From: Monodelphis domestica
Lineage: Eukaryota > Chordata > Mammalia > Didelphimorphia > Didelphidae
Assembly (NCBI RefSeq): GCF_027887165.1
Contig: NC_077230.1
Span: 34,857,351-34,921,350 of the forward strand
Direction: 5' to 3'
Length of the DNA stretch: 64,000 nt
In this document: positions 24,601 through 38,600 of the stretch, piece by piece
How positions within the stretch are numbered: position 1 is the stretch's first letter
Layout of the letters: each line of letters opens with the position of its first letter
Translations under genes and position numbers: made by a program
Notes under the pieces: generated by a model
What the model saw: the letters and a program-made list of their open reading frames with translations, nothing else
Told to the model about the DNA's origin: nothing
Databases searched by the model: none

Positions 24601-27600
24601 CCTTCCTCTCTGACAGGTTGGGGAAAGGACCAAGGTTCCATGCGCTGGTTCTCTGTGGGACTGAGCCACATATGTGGTCCAGAGGAAGTAGACAGGGCAG
24701 CTCTAAGAATGTTCCATCCCCATTACCGTACCCATTGACATGAAAAGAGAGTCTGACAGGTAGACATAAATACATAAAAGCCTTTTAAGTGAAATTCATT
24801 GATCACATTTCTTTTAAATGCAAGCTTAGGTCTTTATTGAACTTACAATTTAAAGTACTGTCATGCCTTACATTATAATGCTCAATATTGCTAGGAGAAT
24901 CACATGGTATAAATTTGGAATTGTGTGTTTTTATTTTATCTTTAGGGTTCATTAAATCATATTTGGGTAAGTACAGATATGGGAAGGATTCATGATTTCA
25001 TTGATATATAGGAAATGCTCATAGGTAATGAAACTTCCCCTACCAATGCTGGCTGACACCTCTGCAACTTAATTGATTAAAAGTATTGATAAACAAACTT
25101 GAACTCAGATTTTCTTGACTTGCTCTTTATATGCTATGTAAAGCTGACTCTCTAGGTATGATTTCATACATATACACACATACACACACTAGGTTGTCTC
25201 TATGCATGAAATATAGAATTCATTCAGGTATTTAGGAAATATTCTCCATAATGAATTATTCTATAGGCAGGACTAAGATTGTAATGACCGAAAGGTTTGG
25301 TCTTTCAGTATATATAGAGAAGAGTGGAGACCTCTCTGTTTCAGCTTTTGGAGCTGAGGCCAGGCCTCACAGGCTGGCAGAGGGTTTCTCCCACTCCCAT
25401 CCTCTGTGCTACTTTTGTTGATTTCAGAATCTTAGCAGTTGATAGAAAGCAAACAAGAACAGTTCTAACTTTCAGAAACTGGTTGGGCCTGTGTCTTTGG
25501 GCTGAATTGAGAAGAGGCACTCGGAATCAGGACTGGGAAGCCAACACTCCTCCCACCTCCAACAGCAGGAAGGAAGTAACAACCAGGCAGGAAGGAAGTG
25601 CAAGTCACAAGACCCAGTTGCCCCTTCCCCCACCAACTATCAGTCTTGTTTCCTTTCCAAATAGCCTTCTTACTCTTCCCCCTAACTTTTCAATTTTAGT
25701 CAGTCTCTCTCTTTTCCCCTCCCTAATGTTACTCCTTTTCCAATGTCCTCCCCTCTTATTTATTCCCCTCTTACTATAGTGCCTTTTAAATGACCCCCCA
25801 ACCTCTCCCTCTCTTGTGTAGCTCCCCTCCCCACATGCCCATTTATTATCCTTCTACTTCTCCATAGGAAACAATACAATTCTCTGCCCCCAATGGATCT
25901 GATTGTTCTCTCTCTGAGTCAATTTTAGTGTGTGTAAGATTTAAGTATTATATGTTGCCAAACTCTTCCATTCTTCCATTGAATTGATCTTCTCCCCCTC
26001 CCCCATGAGCTTCTTTATGAAAAATATATTTACCCCATTTTATCTCTTTTCCAATTTCTCTTAGTATTAACCTATGTTTACACCTAGTGTTTTAAATACA
26101 TTTTGATATATTATCCTATACAGTTTGTCACTGTACCCTCTAAGTACCATTTTTCTAGCTAACCTGATGAAAATAACAATTTTTAAGAGTTATCAATATG
26201 TTTCCTTATAGAAATACAAATCATTTTTACCTCATTGGGTCCCTTAAAAAAGTTTTGTTTTCTTTTTTTTCCTTTCTTACCTTTTGGTGATTCCCTTGAG
26301 TTGTTTTGGGGTATGAAATTTTCTGTATAAGTCAGGTCTTTTCTTTAGGAATGCTTGGAAGTCTTTTTAAAATTAAATTACAAAACTTTCCAGTGCATGA
26401 CTATAATCAATTTTGCTGGGTAGTTGATTCTTGGTTGTAGACCCAGTTTCCTCATATTCTGTAATATATTTTTTGCCTTGCAGTCCTTCAGAGTGGATGC
26501 AGCCAGTTCCTGTGTTATGCTAACTGTGCATCCATGATATCTGAATGGTTTCTTTGTAGCATCTTTTCCTTAATCTGGAAGTTCTTGAACTTGGCTATAA
26601 CATTCCTTGGTGTTGTCAATTAGCTATTAAATGCAGCAGGTGGTCTGTGGATTCTTTCAATCTCTACTTTACCCTCTTGTTCAAGAATGCCTGAGCAGTT
26701 TTCTTGAATAATTTCCTGTAGAATGATATCCAGACTTTTTTCTTTGGTCATGATTTTCTGGTAGTCCAATGTTTCTTAAATTATGTCTTCTGGATCTATT
26801 TTCTTGGTCTTTTTTTTCCAACATGTTGTTTCATATTTTCCTCAAATTTTTCATTCTTTTGACTTTGTTTTATAGACTCTTATTGCCTTGTGAACTCATT
26901 TGCTTCTAGTTGTTGAATTTTTGGTTATCCTTTTCCTTTTGGTCTTTTTTTCTTTGTAGTTCATCTTTCATTTTCCTTGCTTCATTTTCAAGCTGGTAAA
27001 TTCTGCCTTTTAAAACACTATTTTTTTGTTTTAGTTCATGTGCCTCTGTTTCCAAATGACCTATTTTGCTTTTTAAGATCTTTTCCCAATTGTCTTCAGC
27101 CTCTCTTAATTGTTTTTGGAATTGTGTTTTGAGTTCTTCCAAAGCCTATGTCCAGTTCTCTGGAGTTCCTAAGTTTTTGCTTGGTGTTTCTTGGTCCTCC
27201 TCCGTTCCATTTGTTCTTTGTTCAGTACCCATATAGAAACTGTTGATTGTAATTTCTTTTTTCTTTTTCTGTTGTTTACTTATATTCCTTCTCCTCTCCC
27301 CCCTCCCCATTGTTGGCTGTAATCATACACTTTTGTTTATTTGTTGGATCTGTGGAGTTTGGGCTATTCTGTCTTGAAGAGGCTTCTTCTCTGCTCTGCT
27401 GATTAACTAGATTAGACTGATGGAGTATTAAATGAGCCCTGAGACCAGATCTTCTTCAGTTTCCAACAGAAGCTGAAGGTGAAGATGAAGGTAGTTACCC
27501 TCATCCTCCTTTCTACTCCTGTCTGCCAGCGGCCTCCCTGTCAGCTGCCCAGTCAGAGTTCTGAGCTTCCCATGGTGGTACCAAGGTACTCTATCACAGT

Positions 27601-29497
27601 TATAGCCTTCACCCTGGGATCCCAGTCAGCTGGATTCTTACTGTGGGTCTCAGCATGTAAGTGGGAGGAAGAGTGTTGGAGATTGAGATTCCCTGCCCTT
27701 TGAAGGCTTCTTATTTGCACTACTGGTAGATGGGATAAAGCCTGGCCAAGCTGATCTGCAAAGCTGAATGTGGATGTGCCTTGAGGCCAAAACCTCCAGA
27801 GGCAGAGGACCAAGATATGGAGAGTGGTGGCTGAAGGCAGTGACCCAGCTGCCCTCCTCTCTGCCCCTCTCCTTCAGCTATGTCCCTTCCAGTTGTCAGA
27901 GTCCTGGGTCTCAAGTAACTGTGGTGGCAAGCACTTTCTCCAGGCCAGAGCTCTCACCCCAAGATCCCAGCAATCACCCAAATCTCAGCGCAGTAGGTAG
28001 GGGAGGAATCCGGGGATCTTCCTCATTTCTTTTCCTTAAACTAGAGAATTCAGGCTTCTCTGTTGTGTACCTTTTACATTGAATTGAGCAGGAGGGTCCC
28101 CTGGCTCTGTCTTGTTTGATTTGTTTTTCTATCGCCCTTGAAGCACTTTGTTTTTTATTATGTGGAAGAGTTTACACAGAGGACTCAAATTTTGCTACTT
28201 CTAAGTGGCCATCTTGACTCTGCCTCTGAACACTAAATCTTGAAACACTATACCTAACAACCCCTTTCCCTTATATCCTCACTTCTTGCCTTTCACCCCT
28301 ACCCCAAAAATAAAGAGGAAAACATTAAAAGGGTGAAAAATATCAAATATATTTAGCCCAACAAAGATGTATACCTCATTCTGCTTTATCAGTCTATCAC
28401 TTCCCCTTTTATGTGGTGGGTATCATTGTTTAATCTTTACCCTCTAGAATTGTGGCTGATTGTTAAATATTGTGGTTAAATAGAGTCTATTAAATAAATG
28501 TCCATTAAATAGAGTTCTTAAATCTTTCAAATTTCTTTTTCTTCATGATGTTATTATGGTAAAACCCTCATGATATTGTGAAATTTCTTCATGTGATCAT
28601 GACAAATGCTTTTTCTGGTTCTGTTCACTTTGTGTCAGTTCACAGAAATCTGCCCAGGTTTCTCTAAGACCATTCTGGTAATAATTTCTTATTATGCATA
28701 ATTTGTTCAGCCATTTCCCAGTGATGAACATCCTTAGTCTCCAATTTCTTACCTTTGAAAAAAATTTTTAAAAGTCTACTATAATTATAAAAGTCTACTA
28801 CTATCTATGGGTCCTTTTTATTTTTATTGTTGAACTTCTTTGGGATTATAGGTCTAGAAATGCAATTGCTAAATCAAAGAGTTAGTTCAATGACAGTTTA
28901 ATGTGGCCTAGGACCAAAGTATTTACTGAATGCCTAGAAAAACCCACATTTCTACCAATATTAATACTATTACTTTCCAATACCCCTCTAATAATTGTCA
29001 TTTTTATTTGTCAATTGTCATTCTTTGTCAATCAGAATAATATGAAGTAGAAGCTCAGAGTTGCTTAAATTTATACTTCTCTACTTATTTAGTGATTTTG
29101 GACTATTTAAAATGGACTACTCTCTTGAAAACTGCCTTTTTCATATCTTGGACTTTTTGATGGCCATTTAATTGAAAGAAACCTCATGGTTCAAGTCCAA
29201 GGCTTTCATTTGATCAGTGTAGTAAATTGAAGGTCAGAAATGCTATAAATGACTTGCCTAAATTAATACAAATAGTTAGTGGAAACTACAACTAGATTCT
29301 AGAACTAGAAATAGAGGTCATGTCTCCTTAATTCCAAGATGATTTCATTGTCCATTGTATCAAACTATCCCTTTTTCTTCCGCAGAGAACTGGAATTAAA
29401 AAATGAAGAGATGGAATTGAAAAGAATAATAGAAGACGAAGGTCAGAAATATAAAAAAGACCTCAAGGAAATTGATGAAAGGGTGAGAGTACAGTTC

Positions 29498-29560
<63 letters not shown>

Positions 29561-29561
29561 C

Positions 29562-29624
<63 letters not shown>

Positions 29625-32600
29625 ATCTATGATTAAAAACCCAGTGTCTGGCTCACATATTTTCCCTCTTCTTTGTGAATAAAATCTAAATCCTGTGACT
29701 TCCAAACTGAAACCAGAGAGTTTAACAATTAATATCCAGCATACCTTGAAATAAATCTTATTATATATACATATATGCATATAAGTCTCATATACTCACA
29801 GCTTAGCAAAGGACCAGACACATAAAAAGCATAAGGTCATTTTTTTCTTTCTATATACACATGACAAGATGTATAAATATATACATACACACATTTATAT
29901 ATGTGTGTGTGTGTGTAACTTACATCTATATATACACCTCTATCAAAGACCAGGATACTTTTTTATCAAACCTCTCCTAACATCATTCTAACTGCAAATG
30001 GCCTGGTCACTGTAATTTCCCAGTTCTTATGGCACTTTCACTAATTTTGTCTTTGAACATCTTTACTAGTCCATGCTACAAAATTATAACCTCCCTGGAG
30101 ACAGAATCTGTCTTTTCCCTTTCATATACAATACTACACACAGAGAGAGGTTTCATTTTATAATATTAAGAATGAAGACCTACAATGAAGTCCTCCTTCT
30201 AATGTCCATCCTGGATGTCTAAACCTCACCAAGTCGGTAACATCTTAGTGCTCTGGGAAACTCTCTGCAACTAGAGAGCAATGGAAGTGACACTTTCCTT
30301 GAAAAAGTTAATTCTTCACTGGGAGATCTTTTCACCTTGAATTCTATCCCTAACCTCATCTACTATGACTATTCCTATCCCCTTTCCCTTTCCTATTCCC
30401 ATTTTGATCTCTATACCAATATCTATCCCTATCCCTAACTTCATGTTAATCCTTAAATCTATTTTGATTATTATTCCCTGACAACCTATTCATGGAATTT
30501 GTGTATAAGTATTTTTCATGTATAGTATTAAGGGGTTAATTGGAGAGCAGAGAGGCCAGATAAGTGGCTAGCAGGTACAAATGAGTTATTTATAGAATAG
30601 TTATGAATGCTGGAGAAAAAAAGGATTGAATAAATTGAAATTAATAGAATTATTATGGTTGCACAAATTTCAGACTAACAACTTGATAGAGAAACTTAAA
30701 AAATATGTGAACATATCTGAAGTGAATATCAGAAATCAGCCTGAGGAGACAGTAAAAGAAGATATAACAACAGGGCAATTATTGGCCGCAGAGGATATCA
30801 GTTTAGGTAAGAGATTGATTCTTGATTAGGCTAAAAGGAATCAATTAGTGTCAAGAAAAGAGGCAGCAGAGGTTATAATGTAAATATGGAATTTTAGCTG
30901 GTAAACATTCTGTTGGTCTATTAACACAAATATTTTTAATTTTTAATTGTAAAATTTTAATTTTAAATTTAAAAAATTTTAAAAATTAAAAAAAATGTAA
31001 ATGTTACATGGAGGAACAATTTTTGACAACTTTTTTTTTTACTGTTTTAAAATTCAGATTTGCTACTTACCCTCCTCCAACTCCCAGACAAGGTGTTATA
31101 CATGTTACATGTATGTATGTTATACATACTTCCATATTATTTCTGTCCATAGATGATAGAAGACACATATCACTCTTACAATAAAAATCTCATGAAGGTT
31201 ATATTATAGGAGCAGATGTCAGGTTTTGATCTGTCCTTAGCTTCTAATAGTTCTGTCTTTGGCTACAGACACTATTTTCTTCATGAATCCCTTGCAGTTA
31301 TCTTGGAGACTTACTTTACTGATAATGGTTTTAGTCCTTCACAGTTGATCATGGGAAAATATTTCTGTTACTATATACATTGTTCTTCTGGTTCTGCTTT
31401 CTTTTTTCTGAACTCACTCTTTCACTGTTTTTTTTATGGTACAATAGTATTTCATTATAACTATATAGAAGAACTTGTTCATTCTTCTCCCACGTGATGA
31501 ATAACCCGATAGTTTCCAATTCATTGCCACTATAAAAAAAGGTGCTAATAATATTTTGGTACAGTTAATTCCTTTTATTCTATCTTTGATCCATTTGGGA
31601 TACTAAGCCTGTAATGAGACTACCGGCTCAAAGGGTATGCATAGTTGTCTTTGGGTATGGTTCCCTATAGCTCTCAAGAATGGTTGTATCAGTTCACAGT
31701 TCCACCTATAGCATATCAGTGTTTCAATTTTGCCATGTCTCCCCCAACATTTATCATTTTCTATTTAGGTCAGTTTAGCTAATATAAAAGTTAAGAAGGC
31801 ATTTCTCAGAATTGTTTTAATTTAACTTTCTCTCATCAGTAGTGATTTGGACCATTTGTTCTGTAAACCTTAAAATTCCTTAGACTTATAAATGTTGGAA
31901 ATTTCACCATTGGGAAATTTCATACTTGAAAAATTTCCTATTGATAGTGGAAACTCTATTGGAATGTGAACCCCATTGGCATGGGAGGTTCCTCCTCCTC
32001 CCTTCTTAAGATTACTTTAGGACAGAAACCTTTTGCTGAACAATGGAAAGGGCTTTGACCTATGCTTAAGCACAGAAGAGGAATTTCTTTGACTCATGAT
32101 TGATTTTAGAATTGATACAATAGAGATACTTGGAATGACAGAACCAGGTCTTGGAAAATACAATTTCCACCCCACTCAGTCCTAACAGGATTTAGGAAGG
32201 GCTGCAGCATAGATCAAAATTTAATTATTCCAATCTCTACCCTACTCAGGGTAACAGGATTTAGGAAGGGATGTAGCAAAGGGTCAAGATTTAATTATTT
32301 GAGAATATGACCTTCAACAGACATGTGCAAAGCCACAGACCTCTGGGCGGTCCTGGGTTAAGCTAGAGCCACCATTGGCACAGGGAAGACATGGACAGTG
32401 ATTGGTAGATGTGAGAACTGAGGGGAGGGAACTTGGATGGTTTCCTTAAAAAGAGAGGGGTCTGAGGACTGAGGTGGTGGTTGGTTGGAGAGGTTTTGGC
32501 TCTGAGAGGTTGTGCTGGCTCTGAAGGAAGCTGCTCTGAAGGAAGCTGGAGGTGGAGGCCCCTGAGACTGTTTCTCCATTTTGGTCACGTGAGTGATAGG

Positions 32601-35600
32601 GACTGATCTCGTTTCTTTGCCTCAGCTATCTAAGGGCTTGGGCCTTTTGGCCCAGCCTAAACAGAAGGGGTATTTAAGCCCTATTCCCTTCTCTCCCCTT
32701 TCTCTCTCCCTCTCTCTCTCTGTCTCTAATTCCTTTCTTCCTCCTGTTTGTAATTAAACTCTATAAAAGGTTGAAGGCTGACTTGTGTTTTCATTTAGGA
32801 ATTACATAGCTGAATTCCTTGGCTACCTTAAATTAATATATATCAGTCTTTTAAAGTGATTTCCTTGTCACAGTTCATATAACTGGATAATTTTAATCTC
32901 TTCCTCTGAGAACTGCCTGTTAATATCTATTTCTTGATTGGGGAATGTTTTGTATTCTTATAAATTTGACTTGGTTCTCTATATATTTGAGAAATGAGGC
33001 TTTAGTCAGATACTTGATATAAAGCCCCCCCCATATTTGTTGTTTCCCAGATTTGTTGTTTCCTTTCTCATTGGTTTTATTTCAGTAAAATCTTTTAAAT
33101 TTAATTAAATTAAAATACTTTTTAAATTAAGTAAGCAACGATTTATAATATTTGATTTATTTTTTCACAAAACCAACTTTTTTTCTTATTTGTTAGTTTT
33201 ATAATTTTATTTCAATTTATTCATATCTCCCTTGATTTTCAGGATTTCCAAATTGCTGTTTAATTATGGGTTTTTAATTTGTTCTTTCATAGTTTTTTAC
33301 TTGCATAACCACTTGATGTTCTGTTTCTCTATTTTATTAATATGAGCAATGAGATATGAATTTCCTTCTGAGTACTGCTTGGCTGCATCCCATAAATTTT
33401 GTTTACATTCCATAAATGTTGTTAATGATATTGTTATTTATTTCTATGATTTAATCTTTGATCCATTTGCTCTTAGGAAAAGATTGTTTCTAATTCTAAA
33501 TATTAGTTTCTAATTTATTTTTAGACTTCTGCATTTTGTGTCACTTTTCTAGCATTCTGGTCTGAAAAGTATGGATTTAATATTTCTGTTTCTATACATT
33601 TGGGTGTGAGGCTTTTATGACCACTTATGTGGTTGATTTTTGTGAAAGTCACACATATTGCTGAGAAAAAGTGCATTCCTTTCTATTTCCCTTCAGTTTT
33701 CTCCAGAGGTCTATCATGTCTGTGTTTTCTAAAGATCTCTTTACCTTCTTAACTTCTTTCTTGTTTATTTTCTGGTTGGATTTATCTACTTTTGAGAGGG
33801 GAATGTTGAGATATTCCCCACTACTAATATTTTTATTTTATTTTTCCTTCTGTAACTTCTTTAATTCTTCCTTTATGAATATGGATGCTATGCCATTTGA
33901 TGCATAAATGTTTAATAATGATATTGTTTTCATTATCTATCATACCTTTTATCGTTATGTACTTTCTTTCCTTATTTCCTTTGATCAGATCAGTCTGCTT
34001 TTGATTTGTCTGAAATCAGATTTGCTATCCTGGCTTTTATTACTTTATTTGAGGCATAGTATATGCTACTCGAGCCTCTTTTATTCTGTGTGTGTTGTCT
34101 CCATGTTTTAAATGTGTTTCTTGTGGGCAGAATAATGTGGTGTTCTGGTTTTTTTAAACAACTCTGCTATCCTTTTCTGTTTCATGTGTAAATTCAGCCC
34201 ATTCATGAATCCACATACATCATTACTAATTGTGTTTTCATGCATCTTATTTTCCCCGTTTATTTTTCTCTTTCTCTCTTCTTAGCTTTTCCATGTTCAC
34301 AGATGTTTTGTTATTGACTATCACCTCCCCCAATTCAACCCTCCTTTTTTGTTCACCCTCAATCCCTTATTCTCTCTAACCTCCTACTTCCCTATAGGGT
34401 AAGATAAGTTTCTACAGATGAATATGGCTGTTATTTCCTTTTTGAGCTAGTTCTGATGAGAGTAAGGTCCAATCAGAGTTAAAGCACATCTCCTCCACTG
34501 GATTTGCTGTTTATGTGCCTGTTAAGGAGAAATAGTTTGCCTCCTTCTGTAAAAAATAGACTCGAATACAGGACTACAATCCCCATGAGCCTTTGCTCCA
34601 CTTCCCCAGAATGCCTTGTAATCTCACCTGGGCCGAGATGGAGAAGATATTTAAGCAAAGGCTTTTGAAGGGCTCGGCTTTTTGGACTTCCGTTTTTGGA
34701 GCAGAGGCGTCTCTTCCATGATATGAGGTTATTTTGTCTAGGCCTCTGGCCTAGGCACATGTTTCTTACTTGTATATTCTTAATCTTTAACCTTTAATAA
34801 ACCTCTAAAAAATATATATTCCTTGCAGAGAGAAACTAATTTCTACCTGCCTCAGTCTCCCCATCTCCCCTAAATTTTAACTGTTACAGTTGGCGACCAC
34901 TAGATTGGATGAGAACTTCTCAAAAAAAATTTTTAGCCTAGAGAATTTTTTTTAAAGCCAAGGTTCTCCGAGATGCTCTTTAGAAAACCATCTTGATCAG
35001 CTCCTGCCTGCGGCCCTCTCCGGCTCCTGCATCTGCTCCTGGCCTCTCACCTGGTGCCTGAGCTGTGCTCCAGCTCCCAGCCCGACACACCCCGGCAGTC
35101 TGTCTCTCACCCATCTGGCTTCCGACCCAGCCGGCTCATTACCCAGATCCTTGGAGCAGATTGCTGAGGACTCATTGCAACCAGCTGGTAACAGTATTGG
35201 CCACGTGGGCGGAGGGGAGAGACCAGAGGGAAAGGAGAACGGGCAATTTTCCCTTAGGCTAAGCCTCCACGTGGCTGGGGGTATTGGCTGCAGGGGTATC
35301 AGAGAGGGGAAAGAGAGAAAAGACTAGAGAGAAGAAACAGACTTTTCAAACAGAAACCTAAAAAGCAATGGGCTGTTTAAAAGGATTTTTGACTCTTCTG
35401 GCAATTTCATTGATTTTGCCTGCCTGTCTGGGAGCAGACTCAGCCAAAAGATTCAACTTTAACTTTGGGGAGGAAAATGGGTGGCCCAGCGAACTGGAAG
35501 CCAGGCCCAGAGACGGGAGGTCTCTAGTTAAAATCTGGCCTCCGATGCTTCCCAGCTATGGGGCCCTGGACGGATCCCTTGAACCCCGTAGCCTAGCCTT

Positions 35601-38600
35601 TACTACTCTACCTTCGGACAATAGACATTTAAATGGATAATTAAAAACAAACAAACAAGAAAAAACAACCCAAGGAACTTTGAAGAGACTAAAGGCTCTA
35701 AGGCATTTCAGACTCTAATGGTTTATTAAAAAATCTCTGTATTCTATTGCATTTTTTGTTTAAGGTTTAACTTTGTGATTTTAAGTTCATATATTACTGG
35801 ATTGAATATTATTCTGTGAACTGAAGGTTGATTGAATTTATTTTGAATGTACTGAGTTTTGAAATTCTGTTGTTTTTCCCCTATAACTGTGTTGAACAAA
35901 TATTGTTGTGAATAAGCCCATATATGAAAAAACAGCTTTTTTCTATTTTGCTGAGGATAGATGGACTTCAGAACTGGTTATAATTGTATTAACAACCTTT
36001 GGAATTTTAATGTGCTAAATACCTCAAATGATTTGATTTTAAGGGTTTTTTAAATATGATTTTGGAATTTTTTTAACAGTCTGGTTATTTTTGCCTGCCC
36101 CTACCACGAGGTAAGGCCCATTCTAGTAGCTGAAGTGAAATGTATTTTATAACCCCCAACCTTCCCACATGCGAATGGAAGTTGGGCAGTTAATTTCAGG
36201 GCAATTGTACCCTTGGGAAAAGCCTCCAAAAGGAGCACCCCTTTATTTATGCTCTTTAGCTCACTATTTTACTTCTACCAGAATGATATATAGATTTCTT
36301 GATTATGTTCTTAACCCAAGATGAGTTTTACTTTGTTTAAAAAATATGTTTAAATACCAAGGTTGAAGGATTGCTATGTTTGTAAAAATTGTGACAAATG
36401 TCCATAAATTCATAAGTTTTAAAAATGTCATACAGCAACTTATGTGAAATATGAAAGTGTGTTTGTTTGCTATTGTAATTAATTGGGCTATTGAGAATTT
36501 TGGGGATTTTGATATCTACATATTTGTACTACTGTATTTTTAAAAGATGAAAAATTGTTAACCTTGTTCAATTCATTTGCCCTCTACTCACAGTGATCAT
36601 GGCCAGATACAAAGAGGAAATGGATCTCATTTTTTGGTGAGAAAGCCTTGCATTTTATATTTTCTTAACTGACACAGAGTGTCAATGGTTATAAGCTATA
36701 TTTTTGAATTTTTTAAAGCTCTTTTATTGTTATATTTTTCTTGCATGTGCAATATACTTTTTCAGTTTTTAATTATTTTTTCTTTCCTTTTTATATTTGA
36801 AGCACATGTCACCAGTATTAAGATTTTCTTTAACCTTTTGATTTTCAGTGCTACAAGTTTAAGATACATTTGCTAATGCATGCCCTAAAAAGCTTGTGAC
36901 TATGAAAATGATTCCACTAATTATTTAAATAAATTATGGGACTTTGCTTAATGATTCTGTCTGATTCCAGGACAAGAGCTACACACAAGAGCCATTTCAT
37001 GGGGCCAAAGAAAGGCCAATCTAGGATGAATTGATGCACTTCTAAGCCAATACAAAGGTCTTGAACCTAGTGTGAAGACTCGAGGTTACTATGTTTAACA
37101 TGTGTTAAGACATAGGCTTTCCTTGTATCTACACTCACTCTGAAGATACTCAAAGATGAGTATCCCCAAAAACCTTGGCTCCTACTTAGCTTCTATAATC
37201 TGGTCCCCTTTTCTGCCTCTCATAGTGTGGTACCTTTCTGTAGTCCTGGCGCTGATTGGGTAAATGCATCATTACTTAGATCATTTTGATTGGGCCCTGA
37301 TTGAAGGACCTGTTATAGATTTATTTTTCTTCTACTTGGAATTTTTACACATAAGACTTTGATAGTCTATATTTTCATCCAGAAATTTTTCTTTTCTTTT
37401 GGATTTTCTGATGTCTTTTTTAATATCTCTTGCCAATTGATTCATATACCTCATACCTCAGCCATGCATCCCTAACCGATTCTGAATCTTTCAATCACCC
37501 ACAACACGGGGGAATGTAAAAAATATCATTATTTAAATTGCAAAGTTTAAATTCCTTTTGAGAAGAATTTTAGGTGAAGAAGATGCTACCTCTCTGAATC
37601 CAGAACTGAACTGTTGGAGAAGCCACCATGAAGAAGCCTCCAGACCACAAGTTGCACAAAATTGAACTTTGGGTGTGGTTGATTGAACATTTATTTGTAT
37701 GTATACTTTTATGCCAAAGGGGACTGCCCCCTAACGGCTTTTTGTCAATGTGTTCAGAAATTATTGGTTTTATTCTTTTTTCTCTTATCCTCACACTATT
37801 GTAATCTTTTAAGTTTATTATGTTTTTATGATCCTTTTGGGGAAAAATTAATTTTTCCACAAATGATCACACGGGGGGATGTAAAAAATAGACTCGAATA
37901 CAGGACTACAATCCCCATGAGCCTTTGCTCCACTTCCCCAGAATGCCTTGTAATCTCACCTGGGCCGAGATCGAGAAGATATTTAAGCAAAGGCTTTTGA
38001 AGGGCTCGGCTTTTTGGACTTCCGTTTTTGGAGCAGAGGCGTCTCTTCCATGATGTGAGGTTATTTTGTCTAGGCCTCTGGCCTAGGCACATGTTTCTTA
38101 CTTGTATATTCTTAATCTTTAACCTTTAATAAACCTCTAAAAAATATATATTCCTTGCAGAGAGAAACTAATTTCTACCTGCCTCAGTCTCCCCATCTCC
38201 CCTAAATTTTAACTGTTACACTTCTAGATCTCCTTTTCTCTCTTCTCCATTTATTCCTCTTTCCCATTCCCTCCCTTTTAATATCATCCCATCTTATTTA
38301 GCTTCCTTTCTTTGATGCATACCCCTTTTATTGCTCCAATATTAAGTATTTTAGATACTTTAATCTTAAGTATTATTTTCAATATTAAGTATTTTAGATT
38401 CTTTAGCTTTAGCTTGCCTTTGAAATATTATAGATGTCTTAATTATTTCAATGATCATCTTGCCAGGTATGAATGAACTCAATTCAACTTTTGCAAAACT
38501 ATCAAGTATTCTTCTTCTCTTGAGTATTGAACTTAGTATCAAATTTTGCTTTCAACTTTTTTGCGTGAGAAAAGTCCGAAATTTCTCTATTTCATTAAAG

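Larger units (their letters stand above)
34548..38220 (+). mobile_element. Young non-autonomous LTR element with both LTRs
   Basis: Two 341-base LTRs (34548-34888 and 37880-38220) start TGTAAAAAATAG, end TTACA, and differ at about two bases by eye. The whole is flanked by CTTC at 34544-34547 and 38221-38224. After the 5' LTR comes TTGGCGACCACTAG, the expected place for a primer-binding site. A purine tract (ACGGGGGGA) precedes the 3' LTR. The interior of about 3 kb shows no gag, pol or env, so it looks structurally whole but non-autonomous. LTR similarity of about 99.4% suggests an age of at most one to two million years under usual mammalian rates. It is inserted in the old L1. Confidence 0.88.

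Noticed and set aside
25324-25779. 151-codon frame in intron 5
   Set aside because: No domain, Leu/Pro/Ser-rich low-complexity end, and no splice or promoter context; it lies next to the pyrimidine-rich end of a HAL1.
29339-29780. Frames on both strands with long Tyr-Ile repeats
   Set aside because: They are translations of the TA microsatellite. Only the 29386-29482 part of the plus frame is a real exon.
32358-32588. 76-codon minus-strand frame rich in Pro and Ser
   Set aside because: It falls wholly inside the solo LTR and has no homology I recognise.
35368-35640. 90-codon frame starting with a signal-peptide-like leader
   Set aside because: It lies inside the young LTR element and most of it is a degenerate SINE in translation. 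It is not counted as a host gene.
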